Below are positions 34,470-42,683 of a stretch of 64,000 nt of DNA, in pieces. A program made the translations under genes and the position numbers. Positions within the stretch are counted from its first letter, which is position 1; every line of letters starts with the position of its first letter. Below the pieces are notes generated by a model that searched no databases, was not told the DNA's origin, and worked only from the letters and a program-made list of their open reading frames with translations. The stretch comes from Chthoniobacteraceae bacterium (GTDB lineage Bacteria > Verrucomicrobiota > Verrucomicrobiia > Chthoniobacterales > Chthoniobacteraceae), in the NCBI GenBank assembly GCA_028293625.1, contig JAQGOL010000008.1, positions 78,056-142,055 of the forward strand. Direction: 5' to 3'.

Positions 34470-35792
34470 ATGCGGAGCTTTACTTCGGTTTTTCTTGCCG
34501 GCCTTTTGGTGGCAACCCCGCTTTTTGGTGCTGACTCACCCGACTGGCCTCGATGGCGCGGCCCCGAAGCAAAAGGAACGGCGCCCCTCGGGACTCCGCC
34601 GCTCACATGGAGCGAAACCGAGCATGTGAAATGGAAGTTCAAAACGCCCGGGTTCGGCACTTCAACGCCGATTGTCTGGGGCAATAAAATCTTCCTTCTC
34701 AGCGCGATTCCAACCGGCAAAAAAGCGCCGGCCGCCACGGCGCCGCCCGCAGGAGCCCGTCCCGGCGGAGGAATGCGATCCGAGACCCCGGACGAACTTT
34801 ACCAGTTTGTCGTTTTATGCGTTGCCCGGGACACCGGGAAATTGCTTTGGCAGAAAGTCGCCAGGGAAGAAATTCCGCACGAAGGGCATCACCGCGACCA
34901 CGGATTTGCTTCCGCATCGCCGGTGACAGACGGTGAAAATCTTTACGTTTCCTTCGGCTCGCGCGGAATTTTTTGTTTCGATTTGGAAGGTAATTTGAAG
35001 TGGGAAAAGAACCTCGGCCGGATGCAGACCCGCAACGCATTTGGCGAGGGCGCCTCTCCCGCCCTTCACGCCAACACGCTGGTAATCAATTGGGATCACG
35101 AGGGCGACGACTTCATTGTGGCTCTTGATAAAACGACGGGCAAAGAACTTTGGCGACAGCCGCGCGATGAGCCGACCACATGGTCGACTCCACTGATTAT
35201 TGAACATGAAGGCGTTCCTCAGGTGATAGTCAGCGCCACCAATAAGGTGCGTGCGTACGAACTCGCAACCGGCAAGCAACTTTGGGAGTGCGCCGGAATG
35301 ACTGCCAATGCCATCCCGACTCCCGTGAGCGATTTCGGAATGCTCTACGCAATCAGCGGTTTTCGTGGCGCGGCTTTGCTTGCCATCAAGCTCGGAAAAA
35401 CGGGCGATTTAACCAATAGCGACGCGATCGCCTGGCGCGTGACCAAAGCAACGCCGTATGTCCCCTCCCCGTTGCTTTCCGGTGAACGGCTCTATTTTTA
35501 TTCCGGCAACAACGGCACGCTCTCCTGTTTTAATGCAAAGACAGGGAAAGGTCTCTTTGAATCCGAGCGCATCGCCGACTTGCTCGGCGGCGTTTATGCC
35601 TCGCCCGTAGCCGCCGCGGGCCGCGTTTATCTGGTCGGCCGCGATGGGAAAACCGTCGTGATCAAAGATGCCGATACACTTGAGCCGCTTGCCACCAACA
35701 AGCTCGACGACAAGTTTGATGCCTCGGCCGCTATCGCCGGCAAAGAACTTTTCCTGCGCGGCCACGATTCCCTTTACTCGATCGCCGAATAG
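34470..35792 (+). CDS. Periplasmic PQQ-like beta-propeller protein
   Basis: 440 residues with a signal peptide (ending LFG). The entry motif DWPRWRGPEAKG is typical of planctomycete/verrucomicrobial quinoprotein-like propellers. Repeats contain LDKTTGKELWRQPRDE, AYELATGKQLWECAGM and FNAKTGKGLFESE (AxDxxTGkxLW type blades). No cytochrome or PQQ-contacting set can be confirmed, so it may be a BamB-like scaffold rather than an enzyme. It starts 11 bp after the secretin gene and is probably the last gene of the T2SS transcript. Confidence 0.83.
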   Translation: MRSFTSVFLAGLLVATPLFGADSPDWPRWRGPEAKGTAPLGTPPLTWSETEHVKWKFKTPGFGTSTPIVWGNKIFLLSAIPTGKKAPAATAPPAGARPGGGMRSETPDELYQFVVLCVARDTGKLLWQKVAREEIPHEGHHRDHGFASASPVTDGENLYVSFGSRGIFCFDLEGNLKWEKNLGRMQTRNAFGEGASPALHANTLVINWDHEGDDFIVALDKTTGKELWRQPRDEPTTWSTPLIIEHEGVPQVIVSATNKVRAYELATGKQLWECAGMTANAIPTPVSDFGMLYAISGFRGAALLAIKLGKTGDLTNSDAIAWRVTKATPYVPSPLLSGERLYFYSGNNGTLSCFNAKTGKGLFESERIADLLGGVYASPVAAAGRVYLVGRDGKTVVIKDADTLEPLATNKLDDKFDASAAIAGKELFLRGHDSLYSIAE

Positions 35793-35971
35793 TTTTGGCA
35801 GAGTAACACGCACGCTGCGGCTTGTTTCGGCAATTTCTTCAGGTGGCTGAAGTCCGCGGCGGCGCTCCATCCGCGCCGTCGGTTTCCGATGCCGAAAGGG
35901 CAGCTTTACGATTTCGGAGACAAACGCCCTCTCCAGTGGCGCTTCTATAGGCAGATTACAATGCCCCTTTC

Positions 35972-36463
35972 GTGGATGACCAACCCAAAGCCCACACATG
36001 GAACTCCTGGCTTGCGGCCAACGCGCGGCGGTTCCTTCTTTTTGCCCGTGACCAAACGCGAGTTGAAGCCGACGCTCACGACGTGCTTCAAGAGGCGCTG
36101 GTGGAAGCGTGGCGACGCGGGGATGGTCAACCGCCCGATGATGCCCTTGTTTTCGCCACCATTCGCCGGCGCGCCATCGATCTTGCCCGTGGCAATCAAC
36201 GCCGTGTGCGCCGCGAATCGAGCGCCCAGGAAATCTCGTGGTTCCAATCCGGGGAAGAAGGCGCGGCGCTCGACCATGAACTGGCCGGCGCGGTGAAAAC
36301 GCTGCCACCTCACCTGCGCGAAGTGGTGATCTTGAAAGTCTGGAGCGAGCTTACTTTCCAACAAATCGCCGATACTCTCACGATCCCGCTCAATACAGCC
36401 GCCTCACGATATCGCTATGCGGTGGAGCAACTCCGTGAAGCTTTTAAGGAGGTGCGCTCATGA
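35972..36463 (+). CDS. ECF-type RNA polymerase sigma factor
   Basis: 163 residues (GTG start). Region 2 is VEADAHDVLQEALVEAWRR, with FATIRRRAIDLAR after it. Region 4 is LPPHLREVVILKVWSELTFQQIADTL followed by the recognition helix NTAASRYRYAVEQLREAF. It directs RNA polymerase to a specific set of promoters. ATGA overlap with the next gene, a short membrane protein that is probably its anti-sigma factor. Confidence 0.9.
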   Translation: MDDQPKAHTWNSWLAANARRFLLFARDQTRVEADAHDVLQEALVEAWRRGDGQPPDDALVFATIRRRAIDLARGNQRRVRRESSAQEISWFQSGEEGAALDHELAGAVKTLPPHLREVVILKVWSELTFQQIADTLTIPLNTAASRYRYAVEQLREAFKEVRS

Positions 36464-36873
36464 ATAACGACGACGATTCGATCGAAAGCCGGCTGCGCAG
36501 GATGCGTCCTTCCGAGCCTCCAAGGGAATTAATGGAACGGCTCCATGCGCCGCGCCGGCGTTTTCTGGCCTATGCGATTCCATTTGCCGCCGCAGCCGTT
36601 GTCGCATTTGCGTTCCTATTTCAGCCTCCCTCTGAAAAAGCGCGATTTGACACGGCCAAACCGTCGGATCTTCGTGTCTTTTTGCCCGTGGAAACACGAA
36701 GCGAACTCGTTGAAGTGCGCGACCTTGGAGTCATCGAAATGGCAGCCGCCCCGATGCGGCTGATTCGGTACACCTGGCTTGATGACGTCACTTATCGCGA
36801 CAGTGCGGAATCGACATTTCGCCGCGCCTCCCACCGCGAACAGATCATCCCGATCGCTCTTGAAACCTATTGA
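36460..36873 (+). CDS. Putative anti-sigma factor (single-pass membrane protein)
   Basis: 137 residues. A cytoplasmic acidic/basic N-terminus (about 1-32), one membrane helix (FLAYAIPFAAAAVVAFAFLF, about 35-54) and a periplasmic beta-rich tail. It overlaps the sigma gene by 4 bp, the standard arrangement for an ECF anti-sigma factor. No zinc (HxxxCxxC) motif is present. The role is inferred from topology and position. Confidence 0.7.
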   Translation: MNNDDDSIESRLRRMRPSEPPRELMERLHAPRRRFLAYAIPFAAAAVVAFAFLFQPPSEKARFDTAKPSDLRVFLPVETRSELVEVRDLGVIEMAAAPMRLIRYTWLDDVTYRDSAESTFRRASHREQIIPIALETY

Positions 36874-36876
36874 ATT

Positions 36877-37830
36877 ATGAAACGCATCATCCTCGCATTA
36901 AGCCTCACCGCCGCCGTTAGCACCACACTGCTTGCAGTTGACCCGACGCAAAAAGAAAACCGCACTTCGGTCACCACCAGCGCAAGCAGCTCCGGGTCGA
37001 CCGGAAAAGCGACCATCACCATTGAAGTAAACGGGAAAAAGGAGACCCGCGAAGTGGAACTCGGCAACGGCACTTCAATCACTGTCGTTCCCGAGGAGAG
37101 CAAACCGGAAAAACCGAACCGCAAACCGTGGCTCGGAGTCGCTTCCACTGAAATCTCCGATGAAGTGCGCGCCCAGCTTCCGGTCGAATCCGGCACCGGC
37201 CTCCTGGTCCGCAGCGTGGTGGAGGGAAGTCCAGCGGCGCAGGCCGGTCTGGAAAAGAACGACGTGCTTTTTAAATTCGACGACCAGATCCTGGCCAACG
37301 CGTCCCAATTAAAAACGTTGGTTGGGACAAAAAAAGAAGGCGATACCGTCCGTCTGACCTATTTCCGCAAAGGCCAGCAAGCCACTTTGGAGGTCAAAAT
37401 CGCCACGCACGAAGGAGGCGACCTCGACAATCTTCAGATCAAACTCGGAGAATTGATGCCTGGCGCGGCGCGCGGTTATGAATGGGTGAAAAGCCTCACC
37501 GCACCGCTTAACGTTTACACAAAGGGAATCATTGTTGATAACAAAGGGAATATCCTGACCGAAAATCGGGGGCCCGAATTGGACGCGGTCGTCACCAAAC
37601 TTGAGAGCACGCTCCGGGAAGCGGGTGTCGACAATGCTTCCATTGAGCAAACCCGGCGCGCGCTTCAGGAGACAGCCGAGGCGATTCAGAAAGCGGCCGG
37701 CAATGCGGAGCAGATTCGTGAACAGGTCTCGCGAGAAGTTAAAAAAGCTATCGAACAGGCAGCCAAAGCGGTCGAGAAAGCTCGCGATGATGCCCAGCGC
37801 GCGCACGCCGACGCCACAAAAAAGCCGTAG
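36877..37830 (+). CDS. Periplasmic PDZ-domain protein with C-terminal coiled coil
   Basis: 317 residues. Signal peptide (ending LLA), Ser/Thr-rich spacer, PDZ domain (about 88-170: KPWLGVASTEIS, GTGLLVRSVVEGSPAAQAGLEKNDVLFKFDD, GDTVRLTYFRKGQ). A linker domain follows, then a long charged coiled coil (about 230-310). No trypsin-like protease triad precedes the PDZ, so it is not a DegP-type protease. Three bp after the anti-sigma gene, it belongs to that operon and could be an envelope-stress effector or partner. Confidence 0.8.
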   Translation: MKRIILALSLTAAVSTTLLAVDPTQKENRTSVTTSASSSGSTGKATITIEVNGKKETREVELGNGTSITVVPEESKPEKPNRKPWLGVASTEISDEVRAQLPVESGTGLLVRSVVEGSPAAQAGLEKNDVLFKFDDQILANASQLKTLVGTKKEGDTVRLTYFRKGQQATLEVKIATHEGGDLDNLQIKLGELMPGAARGYEWVKSLTAPLNVYTKGIIVDNKGNILTENRGPELDAVVTKLESTLREAGVDNASIEQTRRALQETAEAIQKAAGNAEQIREQVSREVKKAIEQAAKAVEKARDDAQRAHADATKKP

Positions 37831-37839
37831 TAGTCTCGC

Positions 37840-38499
37840 TCACGGCCGCACGCCGTTGAGCTCACGCAACGAGACTCTTCCCTCGCCGTGAAGCCAGTGC
37901 TCGAAATTGGCACGCAGGCGGGGCCATTCCCCATCGAGAATGCTAAACCAAGCCGTGTCGCGATTGACTCCCTTGATCGCCATGTGTTGGCGGAACAAAC
38001 CCTCAAACTGAAACCCGAGCCGGAGCGCGGCGGCTTTGCTCGGCTCGTTGCGGCTATCGCATTTCCATTCGACCCGCCGGTATTGCAGTTCGTTAAAGAG
38101 ATAACACAAAAGCAAATAAACCGCCTCGGTATTGACCGATGACCTCTGCGCGGCCGGCGCATACCAGATGCATCCAAGCTCAGCCACCCCATGGGCCGGG
38201 GTAATCCGAAGAATGGAAATCATTCCAAGGGCGCGGCCCGAGTTGATAGCCCTTACTGTAAAACAGACAACGTCGGGCGCGGATTGCCACTGGATAATCC
38301 AGTCACGCATTGCCGCAACGTCGCAGAACGGGCCGTTATGCAAAAACTGCCAGAGCCTTTCGCAAGCGTCTGAGCCGTGGGAGATCGCAAATAGTTCACC
38401 GGCATCCGATTCGGCATTTGTGGGCACAAGCGTTATAAAACGGCCTGTGTGGGGACGCGCTTTAACTCCAGTCCACGGCTTGGGAAATGATTCAACCAT
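37840..38499 (-). CDS. GNAT acetyltransferase, RimJ/RimL-like
   Basis: 219 residues. GNAT motif order: LGMISILRITPAHGVAELGCIWYAP, then the acetyl-CoA region AAQRSSVNTEAVYLLLCYLFNEL and YRRVEWKCDSRNEPSKAAALRLGFQFEGLFRQHM, the last being the RimL signature with R/N/S/LGF. Similar proteins acetylate ribosomal N-termini or small molecules; the substrate is unknown. It converges on the PDZ protein gene (9 bp between stops). Confidence 0.85.
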   Translation of the reverse strand: MVESFPKPWTGVKARPHTGRFITLVPTNAESDAGELFAISHGSDACERLWQFLHNGPFCDVAAMRDWIIQWQSAPDVVCFTVRAINSGRALGMISILRITPAHGVAELGCIWYAPAAQRSSVNTEAVYLLLCYLFNELQYRRVEWKCDSRNEPSKAAALRLGFQFEGLFRQHMAIKGVNRDTAWFSILDGEWPRLRANFEHWLHGEGRVSLRELNGVRP

Positions 38500-38543
38500 G
38501 GCGTGACATCCTACAACAATCAGCAGGAGCGGCTAAAAAAAAC

Positions 38544-38582
38544 GACGCCCCGCGCGGATTAGAGGGATTCGCGCGGAGCGTC
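38544..38582. terminator. Strong GC hairpin, bidirectional terminator
   Basis: Thirteen-base arms (38544-38556 and 38570-38582) pair at 12 of 13 positions around a 13-nt loop. A run of eight A's lies just left (T-run for minus-strand transcripts) and TTTG on the right. It should mainly end transcripts from the Met-Lys-Pro repeat gene on the minus strand. Confidence 0.75.
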
Positions 38583-38675
38583 TTTGTTTGGGGGGAATAA
38601 CGTTCGTGGGGGAACGTGATCAGTTATGGGGTATTGACCGGAATGGGGCAATCAGGTCTCCCACCTATATGGAGA

Positions 38676-39074
38676 TCAGGAAAGAGGATCCATGGGCTTC
38701 ATTGGCTCCATCGGTTTCATCGGTTTCATCGGTTTCATCGGTTTCATTGGGTCCATTCGTTTCATTCCTGGCTCCGATGATTCCGTAAGCGGGAGCTTTT
38801 GGGCATTCTCCAAATCGGCGGGGCGATCGGTCGACTGGGATTGGTTTCCTGAGAGGCGCAGGAAACGCGTCCCTTTTTCGCCCTCGATCTGAACAATCAG
38901 CGCGTCGTCTATTTTATAGAGCAGAGGCTGATTCGCCCATTTCCCGGTATCAAAAGCGTTTGACTGGCTCTGCTGCTGGCCCGGGCCCCGGCTGCTGACG
39001 CCGATGAAAGTCTGATTGCCTTCATTTTCAATGTGCAACTGCTGTCCGTTTCCAATGTCTGAGATATATCGCAT
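38676..39074 (-). CDS. Hypothetical protein with Met-Lys-Pro repeat tail
   Basis: 132 residues, no signal peptide. The N-terminal 75 residues look folded and beta-rich (YISDIGNGQQLHIENEGN, LLYKIDDALIVQIEGEKGTRFLRL) with a Gln/Ser loop at 33-38. After an acidic linker comes a tail in which Met occurs every third residue from M104 to M128 (PMKPMKPMKPMEPMKPMDP). It is encoded by eight 9-bp units. MxxMxxM spacing can bind Cu(I) or Ag(I) in other proteins; that is only a suggestion here. I recall similar Met-Pro tails in hypothetical proteins but cannot verify it. Terminator on its 3' side. Confidence 0.65.
   Translation of the reverse strand: MRYISDIGNGQQLHIENEGNQTFIGVSSRGPGQQQSQSNAFDTGKWANQPLLYKIDDALIVQIEGEKGTRFLRLSGNQSQSTDRPADLENAQKLPLTESSEPGMKRMDPMKPMKPMKPMKPMEPMKPMDPLS
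38695..38766. repeat. 9-bp tandem repeat (8 units)
   Basis: Eight units of the type GGTTTCATC (four of them nearly identical, 38713-38748) inside the coding region of the Met-Lys-Pro protein. Repeat length is a multiple of three, so copy-number changes keep the frame. Confidence 0.85.
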
Positions 39075-39184
39075 AAGCGAATATCGGGACTCAGCCGCTG
39101 GCGAGCTATACGGATGCCATATTTAAGAGCGGCCATGCCCGGGACACCACCGCGTAACGAGGGTAAAACGATCTTAAATCAGGT

Positions 39185-40063
39185 ATGAAACCCACCCCGA
39201 GGCCGCCTCGTAAACCCGGCATTCATTTACGGTGCTCCGGCTGGATCGTCTGCACGTTGTTCGCCGTGCATGGATTCGGCGCGGAGGGGCCAATCGCGGA
39301 GGTTCAGAATTCGCTTCGAAAAGGAGATTATTATTCAGGCGAATCGACCGGCGTTATGGACGCGGAAACGCGGGCAAGCCTGAAGCGTTTCCAGATTCAT
39401 GAAGGCCTGCAAGTGACGGGCGAGCTCGATACGGCCACCTTACAAAGCCTGCAAGCGGCAGCGGCGACGCCGGCCAAAGGCGCCGTCGATGCGCTTAAAG
39501 CGTTTGATCCGTCAGTCCGCGGCCGTGCCCAGGGAATGGTGCAGAGCGACAAAGAATTTCTCCAACGCATGGAAGTCAACGAGGAGCCTCCGCCGCCGCC
39601 ACCTCCGAAACCCGCGGCGAAGGTGGAGGAGCCGGTGGCACCACGCCGTCTCCCGGATGAGAGGCCCCGTCCAAAAGTGCCTTCACTCGATCTCGTTCAG
39701 GAGGCGCGAAGCTTCGTAACGCGATATCTTGAAGCCGCCCAGCAAGCCACTCCAGAGCGCGAGAACACTCTTTACGGAGAGGAGGTGAACTATTTTGACA
39801 GCGGGAAAGTGAGCCGAAAGTTTATCGAACGCGATCAGCAGAATTATTACCGGCGATGGCCGCGCCGCCAGTTTACCCTCATCGGCGAGCCCGAGGTAAA
39901 AGTCGCGTCGCAAAGCGAAATGTCGGTCCGTTTTGTGATCCGGTATTCGGTGCAAAATGCGGAGGAGAGGGGCAGAGGCGAGACGGAGAATATTCTCAGA
40001 TTAAGACGCGACGATTCGGGATTAAAAATCGTCAGCATCCACGAGCGGAAAATTCGCCAGTAG
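39185..40063 (+). CDS. Secreted peptidoglycan-binding protein with NTF2-like C-terminal domain
   Basis: 292 residues. An N-terminal hydrophobic signal (about 16-33) is followed by a PG_binding_1 domain (about 36-88: EVQNSLRKGDYYSGESTGVMDAETRASLKRFQ, GLQVTGELDTATLQSL). A Pro-rich linker (about 136-155) follows, then a C-terminal domain with FVTRYLEAAQQAT, YGEEVNYFDSGKVSR and RGRGETENILRLRRDDSGLKIVSIHERK, the pattern of SnoaL/NTF2-like domains. It probably sits in the periplasm bound to the wall. No catalytic residues recognised. Confidence 0.78.
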   Translation: MKPTPRPPRKPGIHLRCSGWIVCTLFAVHGFGAEGPIAEVQNSLRKGDYYSGESTGVMDAETRASLKRFQIHEGLQVTGELDTATLQSLQAAAATPAKGAVDALKAFDPSVRGRAQGMVQSDKEFLQRMEVNEEPPPPPPPKPAAKVEEPVAPRRLPDERPRPKVPSLDLVQEARSFVTRYLEAAQQATPERENTLYGEEVNYFDSGKVSRKFIERDQQNYYRRWPRRQFTLIGEPEVKVASQSEMSVRFVIRYSVQNAEERGRGETENILRLRRDDSGLKIVSIHERKIRQ

Positions 40064-40184
40064 GAGTTCGTGCAACAAATCGTCGCTCTCCCCGCAGAAA
40101 CGTCGGCTCGATTTCATATCGCTGTGGCGGCATAAAAATGAGGCTCGCGGATTTTCGGATGCCCTGCTCACATCCGATGCCTCT

Positions 40185-41210
40185 ATGTCTGTTTTAGTTG
40201 GAAAACTACGCAAGTCGGCATTGGTTTCTTACGGGTTGTTTGCGTTCTGGCTTATCCTGATGGCCGCACTGCACTTGGTGACGCCATTCCTGACCGTCCT
40301 TTTTTCGTACCTCGCACTAAGCAAACTCAATTTCTTCCACAGAAAATGGATCGCGCTTCTGCTTTTTGTCATCCTAGTGACGGGCGCTTTTTGCGGTTTT
40401 GTTTATTTCTTCAACCGGGCTTTTGTGGCGCTGCCCGAAATTGTTTCCACCTCCATCCCGGTGGTGGTGAAATTTGCCGCCAAACACGGCATCGAACTTC
40501 CTTTTGCCGATATTGAGAGCCTTAAGGCACTCGCTCTTGAAAGCGTCTCGGAAGCGATGGGTTACCTTGGCAACTTCGCCAAGGTCGCGACCAAGGAATT
40601 TGTATTCCTTCTGATCGGGATCGTGGTGGCGATCGGGATTTTTCTCAACCCGGCGCTTGACTGGGATTCCTGCAAAGGCGGCTCGCTCTCCAATCTTTAT
40701 TCCGTGCTCTGCGCGGAAATCAGCGAGCGCTTCCGCTCATTTTACATGAGCTTTGAGACTGTTATTGGGGCGCAGGTGCTGATTTCCTCCATCAACACGG
40801 TGCTGACCGCTTTTTTCGTTTACGGCGGTTCACTGAAACATGCGACAGTTATTGTTATTCTTACTTTCGTTTGCGGATTGCTGCCTGTCGTAGGGAACCT
40901 CTTAAGCAACAGCATGATTGTCGGCATCGCTTTCACCATCTCCCCGCAACGGGCCGGCTGGGCGCTCGTCTTCCTCGTCGTCGTCCATAAACTCGAATAT
41001 TTCCTCAATAGCCGCATCATCGGTTCGCGGATTAAACATCCGATGTGGCTGATGCTTTTTGCGTTGGTGCTCGGCGAACGGCTCATGGGCATCGGCGGGA
41101 TCATCCTTGCACCCGTCCTTCTTCACTTTTTAAAGACAGAAGCGATGAAGGTTCCGGTTACTCCCGTTCTGGTCGATCCCGCGCAGGCGCTTGAACCGGC
41201 GATTAAATAA
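40185..41210 (+). CDS. AI-2E family transporter (TqsA/UPF0118-like)
   Basis: 341 residues, about seven membrane segments: two close together at the N terminus (13-45), one near 55-80, then a large loop (about 85-140) and four or more in the second half. The conserved block FVYGGSLKHATVIVILTFVCGLLPVVGNLLSN and the later NSRIIGSRIKHPMWLMLFALVLGERLMGIGGIILAPV are the signature of the AI-2E transporter family. Members export quorum signal AI-2 or sodium/protons; the substrate is not predictable. No gene overlaps it and a 284-bp gap follows. Confidence 0.88.
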   Translation: MSVLVGKLRKSALVSYGLFAFWLILMAALHLVTPFLTVLFSYLALSKLNFFHRKWIALLLFVILVTGAFCGFVYFFNRAFVALPEIVSTSIPVVVKFAAKHGIELPFADIESLKALALESVSEAMGYLGNFAKVATKEFVFLLIGIVVAIGIFLNPALDWDSCKGGSLSNLYSVLCAEISERFRSFYMSFETVIGAQVLISSINTVLTAFFVYGGSLKHATVIVILTFVCGLLPVVGNLLSNSMIVGIAFTISPQRAGWALVFLVVVHKLEYFLNSRIIGSRIKHPMWLMLFALVLGERLMGIGGIILAPVLLHFLKTEAMKVPVTPVLVDPAQALEPAIK

Positions 41211-41494
41211 TTCGAGGCTGACGGATCTGTGCAGAGAATCCGAAGCGTGGGAATTTCTGGCATGAAACGTCAAACGCACAAGCAAAGGCGTCTGGACAAC
41301 CGCCACACTCTTCCACGCCGATTTGGTTCCGAACCGAATTGCGGAGCCAAAAAAAATCGCTGAATTCATTCTGCCCCGACAAATTGTGTCGAACCGTCCG
41401 GCCGTGAGCCGGAATGCCGTCATTGGAGCAGGCTGATTGATCAGGAGAAGGCGTCAGCCGTGTTTCAGTTCGCTTAAAGAACCGCTGCGTAACA

Positions 41495-42673
41495 ATGAAC
41501 ATTTCTCCAACGACAACCGCTGTGGTTTATACTGATTGCCTCGATAGCGAGGAGGGGGGCCGGATGTTGGCACAGAAAGTAATCACCGGTTTAAATGGAG
41601 AAACTCCCGACGCACTGATTCTCTTTGTTTCGCCTCGGTATAATCTGCGTGTCCTGGTGCAAGCGCTTACCGATGGCTGCCATCCGGCCGTGTTGGTCGG
41701 TTGCTCTTCAGCGGGAGAATTCACCAGCCAGATGCATGGCGATGGGCGTGCCTGCGCCATTGCCATTCGATCCTCGGAGCTGAAATTTGCCGCGGGGATC
41801 GGCCGGGGCATTGGCAAGGATCGGGCGGCCGCCGCCAAAGCGGTTGTTTCCGCGTTTTCAGGCAGTGGCACCATCCCCCATGCCTACAGTTCTGGCTTGG
41901 TACTGACCGATGCCCTTGCCGGTCACGCTGACGAATTGATCGAGCAGCTGACGATCTGTACGGGTGGCAATTACCAATTTTTCGGAGGAGGCGCCGGGGA
42001 CGATGCGCGATTCCAGCAGACCCAGGTGATCCTGGGGACGGAGGTAGCCACTGATGCCGCGGTGGTGCTTGAGATTCTTTCGCATAAACCGATCGGTGTC
42101 GGTGTGCGGCACGGCTGGCGTCCGGCAGGCAAACCGATGCGAGTGACCGAATCCAACGGACCGGTACTCGTGAGCCTGAACGCCATGCGGGCAGTCGATG
42201 TATTTGCCGAGCATGCCGCCTCAACCGGCCAGGAGTTCGATCCGGCGAATCCCCTTCCCTTTTTCCTTCATAACATCCTTGGAATCGATACCGGCGAGGG
42301 TTTCCGGTTGCGGGTGCCGCTGGCTATCGGCCAGGACGGCTCAGTGACGTGCGCGGCGGAAATTCCTCCCGGCGCGCTCGTCTGCATCATGGGAACCGAT
42401 GCGCTCTCGGCGCGAAACGCGGCGGCGGATGCCACTCGTGACGCGGTCAACCAGCTTCAGGGAAATGAACCCAAATTCGCGCTTTTTTTCGACTGCGTGG
42501 CGACGCGGCTGCGAATGGGAAAAGAATTTGGTTATGAACTCGACGGTTTGAAAGAAGCACTCGGCTCCATTCAGTTTGCCGGATGCAACACATACGGCCA
42601 AGTGGCCCGGTCTGAGGGCCAATTCAGCGGGTTCCACAATTGCACGGCGGTGGTTTGTGTATTTCCAGCCTAA
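41495..42673 (+). CDS. FIST-domain sensory protein
   Basis: 392 residues, soluble. FIST N domain (about 30-220: DALILFVSPRYNLRVLVQAL, LVGCSSAGEFTSQMHGDG, FFGGGAGDD) and FIST C domain (about 225-380: NAMRAVDVFAEH, ALFFDCVATRLRMGKEF, GCNTYGQVARSEGQFSGFHN). FIST domains are thought to bind small ligands such as amino acids. The next gene, a hybrid kinase, starts 10 bp later, so FIST is probably its sensory input. Confidence 0.9.
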   Translation: MNISPTTTAVVYTDCLDSEEGGRMLAQKVITGLNGETPDALILFVSPRYNLRVLVQALTDGCHPAVLVGCSSAGEFTSQMHGDGRACAIAIRSSELKFAAGIGRGIGKDRAAAAKAVVSAFSGSGTIPHAYSSGLVLTDALAGHADELIEQLTICTGGNYQFFGGGAGDDARFQQTQVILGTEVATDAAVVLEILSHKPIGVGVRHGWRPAGKPMRVTESNGPVLVSLNAMRAVDVFAEHAASTGQEFDPANPLPFFLHNILGIDTGEGFRLRVPLAIGQDGSVTCAAEIPPGALVCIMGTDALSARNAAADATRDAVNQLQGNEPKFALFFDCVATRLRMGKEFGYELDGLKEALGSIQFAGCNTYGQVARSEGQFSGFHNCTAVVCVFPA

Positions 42674-42683
42674 AGCGACGATT

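Noticed and set aside
38695..38766. Possible CRISPR array
   Set aside because: Units are 9 bp, contiguous with no spacers, and in frame within a coding sequence.
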